A DNA stretch of 5,793 nucleotides, from NCBI GenBank assembly GCA_003167015.1, contig PMUF01000198.1:1-5793 (forward strand), read 5' to 3'. The position numbers and the translations under genes are program-made. Every line of letters starts with the position of its first letter. Position 1 is the first letter of the stretch. Of the stretch, positions 1 through 5,793 are shown piece after piece. This DNA is from Chitinophagaceae bacterium. Lineage in GTDB: Bacteria > Bacteroidota > Bacteroidia > Chitinophagales > Chitinophagaceae. Below the pieces are notes generated by a model. That model was not told the origin of the DNA. It made no database searches and worked only from the letters and a program-made list of their open reading frames with translations.

Positions 1-50
1 AGCCCGCCCGGGCTATTCAGTTCCGTTAAGGAGAGAGCGCCGGCGGAATC

Positions 51-791
51 TTAGGGCAATGATGCCAAATGCGACAAGATGATACCCGTAGCGACCGCGG
101 CGTTCAGGGATTCCGCCTTGCCGGAGCCGGGAATCGTTATCCGATGAGTAGCCAGTTCCATCAGCCCGGGCCTGATGCCCTTGGATTCATTGCCGATGAC
201 GAGCCACCCCTTTGCGGTACGGTGTATGCCATAGAGCTCCTTCCCTCCCAGCACCGCCGCATAAACAGGCAGATCCGGGTACTGCTGCATGATCCCTGCC
301 GGATCATCGTATATGACCTGTACCCTACCGATGCTGCCCATCGTGGACTGGATGGCTTTTGCATTGAAGGCGTCGGCGCTGTCACCGGTACACAGCACCC
401 GGGAGATACCGAACCAGTCCGCAATCCTGATGATAGTGCCCAGGTTGCCCGGATCCTGTACCCCATCCAGTACTATTGTTATTCCCTCGTTATAATCCGG
501 CGGCGGAAACGATGGTTTTTCGAAAAGAGCCAGGACCCGGTTGGGGGTAGACAATCCCGAAAGTCTTTCCAGCTCTGCTGCACTTACCGCCTGGACAGGC
601 ACAGCCGCAGGCAATTCCACTTCGGATATCCATTCTTTCAACGCATAGACCTGTCGGCATCGGATACCAGAGACGTGCAGCAACTCTTCCACGATCTTAG
701 GCCCTTCCGCAACAAATACAGCTTCTGCGTCACGGAATTTTTTATGGCCTAAACTTTGAATATATTTGACTTGCGATTTCGTTACCAGCAT
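51..791 (-). CDS. TrmH/SpoU-family RNA 2'-O-ribose methyltransferase
   Basis: A 246-residue cytoplasmic enzyme of the SPOUT superfamily, expected to transfer a methyl group from S-adenosylmethionine to a ribose 2'-OH in rRNA or tRNA. Residues 1-90 look like the small substrate-binding domain (an early KFRDAEAVFVAEGPKIVEEL stretch, then TPNRVLALF near 82-90). Residues 105-246 form the knotted catalytic domain with all three family motifs: motif 1 LDGVQDPGNLGTIIRIADW at 108-126, with the conserved Asn116 and Arg122; motif 2 VIGNESKGI at 198-206; motif 3 ITIPGSGKAESLNAAVA at 218-234, with the Ser-Leu-Asn that contacts the cofactor. The start is ATG (789-791), preceded by a weak purine-rich GAAGAG; the stop is TAA. 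Length and domains are complete. It is divergent from tamL and their 5' regions overlap. The family is certain, but the target nucleotide cannot be read from sequence: it could be RlmB-like or another TrmH-family paralogue. Confidence 0.96.
   Translation of the reverse strand: MLVTKSQVKYIQSLGHKKFRDAEAVFVAEGPKIVEELLHVSGIRCRQVYALKEWISEVELPAAVPVQAVSAAELERLSGLSTPNRVLALFEKPSFPPPDYNEGITIVLDGVQDPGNLGTIIRIADWFGISRVLCTGDSADAFNAKAIQSTMGSIGRVQVIYDDPAGIMQQYPDLPVYAAVLGGKELYGIHRTAKGWLVIGNESKGIRPGLMELATHRITIPGSGKAESLNAAVATGIILSHLASLP
761..768 (+). promoter_or_regulatory. Possible -7 box for tamL inside the methyltransferase 5' coding region
   Basis: TATATTTG matches TAnnTTTG exactly and points toward tamL. 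A start near 774 would give leaders of about 17, 53 or 59 nt to the TTG codons at 791, 827 and 833. A second near match, TAAACTTTG (one base too long), lies at 750-758. No TTG is present 17-23 nt upstream; only a T-run lies there (738-743), so the -33 half is poor. The box also coincides with codons 8-11 (V-K-Y-I) of the opposing gene, which are AT-rich in any case. Chance is a real alternative. Confidence 0.3.
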
Positions 792-3247
792 TGCTCTTCG
801 TTTATATACAAAAAGTTAAAATCGAATTGGGTTTGTTCAATCTGTTCATTCTGAGGCGCCGGCAATTTACTGTATCTTTTCTCAACCCTGCATTACCCAA
901 CCGGGCAAAGCTCGTCGCTGGAATCCTACTGGTAACGGTATCCTTCATGTTATTCTTCTCCTGCACGGTTCCCAGAAAGTATCCTCACGGGCGGCCCTTT
1001 GTCTTCGCCGTCAATATCAAGGTAGAAGGCAACCTGCTGCCCGCTGACAGACAGGACCTGGCTACAAAACTGTCCAATCAGCTGGATGACAGCCTGCGGG
1101 TACAGGAAGTTTCCATCGCCGGGATCTACAACCGGGTGATGACGCCCCCCGTATTCGATTCCGCCAACCTGCGGCGTTCCATCGGGTTCATGGTGGCCCT
1201 GCTGAACGCATCGGGCTATTACACACCGGTCATTAAAGATACGATCCGCAGGGACACAATCCGGTTCCATCGTCACCCTGATAAGAACGAATACCGGGTC
1301 ATGATCGATTTTCATGTCTGGCCCGGTAAACAGACACGGCTGGATTCTGTCGGCTATGCCCTCACGACCCCGGCATTGCAAGCCCTGGCCCTGAAATACC
1401 GCAACCAATCCCTCCTGCAAAAAGGGCGGCCTTATTCCAAACAGATGCTCTCAGACGAACTGGACAGGCTGGTAGTCCTGTTCCGCAACCATGGCTATTA
1501 TAAATTTTCCAAAGAGAACCTGTTCATCGAAAGGGATACGGTGCTGGCCGGGCTGCTGGATCCTACCCTCGACCCCTTTCAGCAGGTCGCCCTGCTGGAC
1601 GAGCTCAAACGAAGAAGAGAGCACCCCGCGATCAGTGTAGTGGTCAGGCAACGACCGGTCACCGACTCGGCCAGCATCATTCAATATTCCATCGGCCATG
1701 TCACGATCTACCCCGACCTCTCGGTCATCCCGGAAGACACCGTCATCGTCAGCAATATCGACACCGCCTCGGCACATGGGTTCTCCATCATTTCGCATTC
1801 CGATAAATTCAAGCCGCTCGTGCTGACGGATAACGTTTACCTGCGGCCGGATGATCAGTATACGCTGCAAAACTATATCCGTACCTACAACCGGTTCAAC
1901 CAGATGGGGGCATGGCAGCAGACAAGCATCACCCTCGACCCTTCCGAAACGGCCGATTCGGTGCTGGACGCCAATATCAAATTATACCCGAAGAAAAAAT
2001 ACACCATTTCTACGGACCTGGAAGCCAGCCGTAATACCAACGATATCATCACCACGGGCAGCCTCTTCGGCACAGCCATCAACCTGGGCCTGCATAACCA
2101 TAATGCCTTCGGGGAATCCGTACAGACTTCTACCAACCTCCGTGCCGGCGTAGAGCTGGGATACAACTTTATCGAGACCAGCGATTTCAGCGTCTCACAT
2201 AGTCTCGAATTTCCGAAGATGATCGTCCCTCAACCGCTGAAAAGCATCCCGCCGTTCAAATGCTTCTGGAAGCACCGTGACAGCGTCCGGACGATCATTA
2301 ACGCCAATGCCTCTTATACGGACCGGTACCAATTCTTTACCGTCAAGTCGATCAACGGATCTTTCGGCTATGAATTGAACCAGGGGAATAAGTCCTATTT
2401 GTGGCGACCCATCAATATCGAATATACCCAGCTGAACAAAACCGACAGCTTCCAGAATTATCTCGACACGAACCCTTCGCTGAACCTCGCCTTCCGCAGT
2501 GGCCTGGTGATGAGTACGCAGTTTGTTTACACTTCAGTGAAGAAGCATGGTATCCGCACCAATTACTTCACATTCAGCGCCGAATCCAGCGGCGCCTTGC
2601 TGGGCCTGATTAAGAGACTGGATTCGGGAGCGCTATGGCGTTTTGTCCGCGCCAATATCGACTACCGTCACCATATCGACTACCGGCGTACCCAGCTGGC
2701 TTGGCATGCTTTTGCCGGGGCCGGGCTCGCATACGGCAAACTCACCCCGGGAGGCGAAGAAACCCTGCCCTTTTACAAAGCTTTTTTCGCTGGCGGCCCC
2801 AATAGCATGCGCGGCTGGCAGATCCGGGAACTCGGCCTGGGGTCCGCCCCTTATTACGACACGGCCCAGAAAGGCGTCCTGGACAGGTTCGGGGATATTC
2901 AGCTGGAAGGGAATATCGAATGGCGCTTCCCGATTGGGTCTGTGCTCGGGGTCAAACTGCTCAGCGCCATCTATGTGGATGCCGGCAACATCTGGGACCG
3001 TCACCCCATCGACACCTCGGCAGCTCAAAAAGGCAGCGATTTCCAGCTGGACAGATTTTATAAGGAATTCGCCGTAGACGCCGGCACCGGCCTCCGCCTC
3101 AACTTCGATTGGTTTATCATCCGGTTCGACTATGCTTATAAAATAAAACAACCGGAAGAGGTCGATAATGACGGCTCCAATCGCTGGTTCTATAATATGA
3201 ATCTCTTCAAGGGACAGTTCCAGCTGGGTATCGGCTATCCGTTCTGA
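791..3247 (+). CDS. tamL: TamL, outer-membrane Omp85 (BamA/TamA family) lipoprotein
   Basis: An Omp85-superfamily protein of up to 818 residues, expected in the outer membrane as the Bacteroidota counterpart of TamA, working with an inner-membrane TamB partner in envelope assembly. TamB is not in this window. A hydrophobic segment at 40-57 ends in a lipobox-like FFSC with Cys58 as the probable lipidated residue. Residues about 68-405 hold the POTRA-type periplasmic repeats (one near 68-160, one near 168-250, one or more near 295-405). Residues about 415-818 are the beta-barrel, with the SMRGW motif at 672-676 (equivalent of the VRGF/VRGY loop-6 motif) and a C-terminal Phe (GIGYPF) as beta-signal. 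The start is uncertain. Upstream of Cys58 the only in-frame ATG/GTG/TTG codons are TTG at 791, 827 and 833. I favour 827 or 833 because A-rich sequence precedes them. ATG 947 would destroy the signal peptide. The 3' end overlaps truB. Confidence 0.92.
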   Translation: MLFVYIQKVKIELGLFNLFILRRRQFTVSFLNPALPNRAKLVAGILLVTVSFMLFFSCTVPRKYPHGRPFVFAVNIKVEGNLLPADRQDLATKLSNQLDDSLRVQEVSIAGIYNRVMTPPVFDSANLRRSIGFMVALLNASGYYTPVIKDTIRRDTIRFHRHPDKNEYRVMIDFHVWPGKQTRLDSVGYALTTPALQALALKYRNQSLLQKGRPYSKQMLSDELDRLVVLFRNHGYYKFSKENLFIERDTVLAGLLDPTLDPFQQVALLDELKRRREHPAISVVVRQRPVTDSASIIQYSIGHVTIYPDLSVIPEDTVIVSNIDTASAHGFSIISHSDKFKPLVLTDNVYLRPDDQYTLQNYIRTYNRFNQMGAWQQTSITLDPSETADSVLDANIKLYPKKKYTISTDLEASRNTNDIITTGSLFGTAINLGLHNHNAFGESVQTSTNLRAGVELGYNFIETSDFSVSHSLEFPKMIVPQPLKSIPPFKCFWKHRDSVRTIINANASYTDRYQFFTVKSINGSFGYELNQGNKSYLWRPINIEYTQLNKTDSFQNYLDTNPSLNLAFRSGLVMSTQFVYTSVKKHGIRTNYFTFSAESSGALLGLIKRLDSGALWRFVRANIDYRHHIDYRRTQLAWHAFAGAGLAYGKLTPGGEETLPFYKAFFAGGPNSMRGWQIRELGLGSAPYYDTAQKGVLDRFGDIQLEGNIEWRFPIGSVLGVKLLSAIYVDAGNIWDRHPIDTSAAQKGSDFQLDRFYKEFAVDAGTGLRLNFDWFIIRFDYAYKIKQPEEVDNDGSNRWFYNMNLFKGQFQLGIGYPF
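811..840 (-). promoter_or_regulatory. Predicted Bacteroidota-type promoter of the RNA methyltransferase gene
   Basis: Read on the minus strand, TTG at 840-838 is followed by exactly 19 nt and then TAACTTTT at 818-811. This fits the Bacteroidota primary sigma pattern (TTG, about 19 nt, TAnnTTTG), with one mismatch in the last base of the -7 box. The predicted transcript would begin near 803-806, leaving a short leader of about 12-15 nt before the ATG at 791. The site lies inside the most upstream possible reading of tamL, which argues that part of that reading is not translated. This is pattern matching by eye only. Confidence 0.5.
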
Positions 3248-3954
3248 AATTTCTCCTCTATATATTGCTCCGCCGCCGCCATCGACATCGCCTGGTCAAG
3301 GCGGTATTCGCCGATCCTGGTGCGGCAAAGACTACTGAGGTATCCGCCACATCCCAGCGCGGCCCCAAGATCATTGGCCAGACTACGGATATAAGTCCCC
3401 GTTGTACAAACGACCCGAAAGGTCAGCACGGGCGGCTGAAAATCGGTCAGAACAAATTCTTTGATGGTAATACGACGGGGATCCAGTTTAACTTCCTTCC
3501 CCTGCCGGGCCAGTTCGTACACTCTTTTCCCATCCTTTTTAATAGCCGAATGAATGGGCGGCGTCTGCCAGATCTCACCGGTAAATTCGCGGGCGATGAC
3601 GGCAGTGACACCTGCTTCGGTCACGGCTGAGTAGTCCCGCAGGTCGACCGGTTGGCTTTCCAGGTCGTAAGTGGGGGTTTTGGCGCCGAGGGTAATGGTT
3701 CCGGTGTACTCCTTTTCCTGCGCCATGTATTCATTGATGCGCTTGGTATATTTGCCCGTGCAGAGGATCAGCAGGCCGGTGGCCAGGGGATCCAGCGTTC
3801 CGGCATGGCCGATCTTTCTGGTCTTCACCAGCCGCCGAAGCTTTTTCACCACATCGAAAGAGGTCCAGTCAAAAGGCTTATCGATCAGCAATACCTGTCC
3901 CTGTTCGAAGAAATGCGGTTGGCCGGCGGCATTGTCAGCAGCGGTATGTTCCAT
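3235..3954 (-). CDS. truB: tRNA pseudouridine(55) synthase TruB
   Basis: A 239-residue cytoplasmic enzyme that isomerises U55 to pseudouridine in the T-loop of tRNAs. The active-site block GHAGTLDPLATGLL at 49-62 carries the catalytic Asp55 (equivalent to Asp48 of E. coli TruB). An N-terminal LLIDKPFDWTSFDVV at 22-36, KEYTG near 81-85, a RVYELARQGKEV block near 144-155, and GTYIRSLANDLG near 185-196 are all TruB hallmarks. E. coli TruB is about 314 residues and ends in a PUA domain. This protein stops after a short tail, as I recall for other Bacteroidota TruBs, so the lack of PUA is a lineage form and not a truncation. The start is ATG at 3952-3954, 15 bp after the DUF58 stop, suggesting cotranscription. 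The stop TAG at 3235-3237 lies within the end of tamL. Confidence 0.97.
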   Translation of the reverse strand: MEHTAADNAAGQPHFFEQGQVLLIDKPFDWTSFDVVKKLRRLVKTRKIGHAGTLDPLATGLLILCTGKYTKRINEYMAQEKEYTGTITLGAKTPTYDLESQPVDLRDYSAVTEAGVTAVIAREFTGEIWQTPPIHSAIKKDGKRVYELARQGKEVKLDPRRITIKEFVLTDFQPPVLTFRVVCTTGTYIRSLANDLGAALGCGGYLSSLCRTRIGEYRLDQAMSMAAAEQYIEEKFQNG

Positions 3955-3959
3955 CGGAA

Positions 3960-3967
3960 CAAAGATA
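3960..3967 (-). promoter_or_regulatory. Possible internal promoter (-7 box) for truB
   Basis: On the minus strand TATCTTTG, an exact match to TAnnTTTG, ends only 5 nt before the truB ATG. It sits in the 15-bp gap after the DUF58 stop codon. If it is used, the transcript would begin at or within a base or two of the start codon and be leaderless or nearly so. I find no TTG at the usual distance upstream (a TTTG at 4000-3997 is about 29 nt away, too far), so support comes from the -7 box alone. Confidence 0.35.
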
Positions 3968-3969
3968 GA

Positions 3970-5310
3970 TCAAATGGCCAGCCTCGCCTTGATTTCCAAA
4001 TATTTATTGACGGTCTGCACGGTGAGGTTCTCGGGGGCCGTCAGGATGGTGGCGATGCCATGCTGGCTCAATTCCTTTACGATCAGTCTTTTTTCATAGG
4101 CAAACTTCTCGGCAATCGTCTGCGTGTATACGCCCTCAATGGAATCCGCCTTTTTTTCCCGGATCTGCTGCAACCCCGTATTTTCAAAAAAGACGACGAG
4201 GAGAAGATGATTTTTGGCAATGGAACGGATATAGGGCATCTGTCGCTGCAATCCTGACAAAGATTCGAAGTTGGTGAAGAGCACAATAAGGCTCCGTTGC
4301 GTAATGCGGGTCCGCACAAGAGCATACAACTTTTCATAGTCCGTCTCCTGAAAGCGTGTCTGCTGATTATAAAGGATCTCCAGGATATGGGTCATCTGCA
4401 TGGCCTTCCGTCCAGCCGGAAGAAAAGTGCCGATCTGGTCCGCAAAGGTCAGTATCCCTGCCTTGTCCTGCTTGACCAGAGCCACCCGTGCCAGCACCAG
4501 CGTGGCATTGATCGCATAGTCCAGCAGGCTCATGCCGTCGAAAGGCATTTTCATCACCCGCCCCTTGTCGATCAGGCAATAGATCTGCTGGCTCTTTTCG
4601 TCGGTAAAGCTGTTAACCATCAGCTGGCCCCCCTTGCGTGCCGTTGCCTTCCAGTTAAGGCTGCGGAGATCGTCGCCGAGGACATATTCCTTGATCTGCT
4701 CGAACTCCAGGCTATGCCCCAACTTGCGAATACGCTTGTTGCCGCTCTCCGCCAGGTTATTGGATCCCGCCAGCAGTTCGAAATGCTTCAGCGCCTGGTA
4801 GGAAGGCAAAACCTTGACCATACGATCGGCCGGCAAAATCTTGCGCCGGACCAGCAACCGGAAAGGACTCCGGATAAACACATTGATGGCATGAAAAAGA
4901 TACTCCCCCCGTTGCTTGGGCTGCAGGGTATAATCCAGATCGCAGCTCTCTCCGGCCTTCAGGTTGGTATGCAGGATGAAATCCCGCTGTTGGAACTGAT
5001 CGGGCAATTCGTCGATGATCCGCAGCGATACCGGGAAGGGATAATTGTTCCTGACCACCAATCGTACCGGGTTGAGGTCTCCGTTGCTGAAACGGTCGGA
5101 TAATTCCCGCCGGACGGAGACGGGGTCCCGTCGCGTGAACAGCACGACATAATCCAGGATTGTCGCCACCGCGAGGAATAACAAAAAGAGCTGGCCCACG
5201 GTGAATAGAAAAGGTATGCCGTAAGCGACGACGAATAAAAGGATAACGACAACGAATAGCCGGTAGAAGCGCCGGCCAAAGAACAGAGATTTATAGAATC
5301 GTTTCAACAT
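3970..5310 (-). CDS. Membrane-anchored DUF58 (vWA-like) protein, MoxR partner
   Basis: A 446-residue protein with two hydrophobic segments near the N-terminus (about 18-36 and 39-58), a beta-rich middle (about 70-160) and a DUF58 core. The signature LEFEQIKEYVLGDDLRSLNW, continuing KATARKGG, spans 201-228 and matches the family form G-x-E-F-x-x-(I/L)-R/K-E-Y-x-x-G-D-D-x-R-x-(I/L)-x-W. A vWA-like fold follows (about 243-375), but the position of the metal-binding Asp-x-Ser-x-Ser reads Asp248-Lys-Gly-Arg, so the serines are missing. DUF58 proteins are usually encoded beside MoxR AAA+ ATPases and are thought to act with them in envelope or protein-complex maturation; the exact role here is unknown. 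The ATG at 5308-5310 lies 9 bp after the moxR stop and is preceded by an A-rich stretch without a strong Shine-Dalgarno. The length and membrane anchor differ from the shorter soluble DUF58 of the Bat (aerotolerance) clusters, as I recall them. Confidence 0.93.
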   Translation of the reverse strand: MLKRFYKSLFFGRRFYRLFVVVILLFVVAYGIPFLFTVGQLFLLFLAVATILDYVVLFTRRDPVSVRRELSDRFSNGDLNPVRLVVRNNYPFPVSLRIIDELPDQFQQRDFILHTNLKAGESCDLDYTLQPKQRGEYLFHAINVFIRSPFRLLVRRKILPADRMVKVLPSYQALKHFELLAGSNNLAESGNKRIRKLGHSLEFEQIKEYVLGDDLRSLNWKATARKGGQLMVNSFTDEKSQQIYCLIDKGRVMKMPFDGMSLLDYAINATLVLARVALVKQDKAGILTFADQIGTFLPAGRKAMQMTHILEILYNQQTRFQETDYEKLYALVRTRITQRSLIVLFTNFESLSGLQRQMPYIRSIAKNHLLLVVFFENTGLQQIREKKADSIEGVYTQTIAEKFAYEKRLIVKELSQHGIATILTAPENLTVQTVNKYLEIKARLAI

Positions 5311-5319
5311 ATTAATTTC

Positions 5320-5793
5320 TTAGCGCGGCACCTCGATCGACCGGATAATCTCATTGATCACATCATCGGCGGAAGCGCCTTCCATCTCTTTTTCCGGGGT
5401 CAGCACCAGGCGGTGACGGAGCACTGCAGGCGCCGTATAGACGATGTCCTCCGGGGTGACGAAATCGCGCCCCCGCATGGCCGCTATAGCCTTGGAACCA
5501 TTGAGGATGCCGATGGAGGCCCGGGGGGAAGCGCCCAGATAAATAGACTTATGATTGCGTGTGGCCCCTACGATAGCGGTGATGAACCTGATCAGCGGCT
5601 CTTCGACATGCAGACCGCGCACTTTATCCCGCAACTGACCGATCTGGTCGGCATTCAGCACCGAAGCCACCAAATCCAGGCGAATATCGCCCCGTAGCTG
5701 GTGGTGATGGGTGACGATCCGGAACTCCTCGTCAGGGGTGGGATACAAGACATTGATCTTAAAGAGAAAACGGTCGAGCTGGGCCTCGGGGAG
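5320..5793 (-). CDS. MoxR-family AAA+ ATPase, C-terminal part (cut by window edge)
   Basis: The frame stays open from the window edge, so only about the last 157 residues are seen and the true start is outside. The visible part begins LPEAQLDRFLFKINV, the end of the AAA+ core that is nearly invariant in MoxR proteins. It then enters the helical lid, with LGASPRASIGILNGSKAIA and MRGRDFVTPEDI, both MoxR hallmarks. The Walker A and B motifs lie beyond the window. MoxR ATPases are thought to act as chaperones for vWA-type partners, and the next gene encodes one. A TTG at 5746-5748 could be mistaken for a start, but coding similarity clearly continues upstream of it. The stop TAA at 5320-5322 is 9 bp from the DUF58 ATG, so the two are almost certainly cotranscribed. 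Confidence 0.95.
   Translation of the reverse strand, partial: LPEAQLDRFLFKINVLYPTPDEEFRIVTHHHQLRGDIRLDLVASVLNADQIGQLRDKVRGLHVEEPLIRFITAIVGATRNHKSIYLGASPRASIGILNGSKAIAAMRGRDFVTPEDIVYTAPAVLRHRLVLTPEKEMEGASADDVINEIIRSIEVPR

Noticed and set aside
1..14. Inverted repeat AGCCC-GCCC-GGGCT as a transcription terminator for the methyltransferase
   Set aside because: The stem is only 5-6 bp with a tiny loop, no T-run is visible on the plus side, and the minus side is cut off by the window edge.
69..752. Long open frame of 227 codons on the plus strand opposite the methyltransferase
   Set aside because: It is fully antisense to a gene with all SpoU motifs, and its translation (many Arg, Cys, His) resembles no family I know. 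It is a shadow of codon bias.
873..880. TATCTTTT as a tamL promoter -7 box (with CTG 19 nt upstream)
   Set aside because: A transcript starting near 887 would contain only ATG 947 as a start, which removes the signal peptide that Cys58 requires. The match is also imperfect in both halves.
2633..3151. 172-codon minus-strand frame inside tamL, plus others at 950-1420 and 1451-1870
   Set aside because: They lie opposite conserved barrel and POTRA coding sequence and show no domain or motif of their own.
3265..3300. GC-rich complementary pair (CCGCC and GGCGG) near the tamL/truB junction as a bidirectional terminator
   Set aside because: It lies within truB coding sequence, the stem is 5 bp with a loop of about 19 nt, and no T-run follows on either strand.
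3235..3954. TruB seen as truncated because it lacks a full PUA domain
   Set aside because: All catalytic motifs are present and the short C-terminus is, as I recall, the normal form in this phylum. There is no leftover PUA-like coding sequence downstream, only tamL on the other strand.
4297..5103. 268-codon plus-strand open frame opposite DUF58, and a 201-codon one at 3652-4257
   Set aside because: Both are antisense to well-recognised proteins (DUF58, TruB). The 3652-4257 frame even crosses the gap between the two genes, and the translations look like low-structure shadow sequence.

Overview
The window looks like ordinary chromosome of a Bacteroidota member, most likely in or near the Chitinophagaceae. 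This placement is by recognition of protein style and was not tested by a search. The evidence is an outer-membrane Omp85 protein carrying a lipoprotein signal (the Bacteroidota TamL type), a TruB without a full C-terminal PUA domain, a membrane-anchored DUF58 protein paired with a MoxR ATPase, A-rich weak ribosome binding sites, and promoter-like boxes of the Bacteroidota type (TTG, about 19 nt, TAnnTTTG). Coding density is very high. All four complete genes are intact, with no mobile element, CRISPR array, tRNA or rRNA seen.

Layout from left to right. Bases 1-50 hold no clear gene. A SpoU/TrmH-family RNA 2'-O-ribose methyltransferase lies on the minus strand (51-791). Head to head with it, tamL lies on the plus strand (ORF 791-3247, start codon uncertain) and encodes a lipid-anchored BamA/TamA-like barrel. 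Convergent with tamL, and overlapping its 3' end by 13 bp, is truB (3235-3954, minus), the tRNA U55 pseudouridine synthase. Upstream of truB on the same strand are a DUF58 protein (3970-5310) and the C-terminal part of a MoxR-family AAA+ ATPase (5320 to beyond 5793). The spacers in this minus-strand run are only 15 and 9 bp, so moxR-DUF58-truB is probably one transcription unit. truB may also have its own promoter.

Two themes are interleaved: RNA modification (the methyltransferase and TruB) and the cell envelope (TamL, and the MoxR/DUF58 pair, which is probably a chaperone-type ATPase with a membrane-bound vWA-like partner). I see no convincing undescribed multi-gene system. The points worth a second look are at gene boundaries: the TTG-only start region of tamL with overlapping divergent promoters, the 13-bp convergent overlap, a possible near-leaderless truB promoter, the degenerate metal site of DUF58, and the placement of truB after DUF58.
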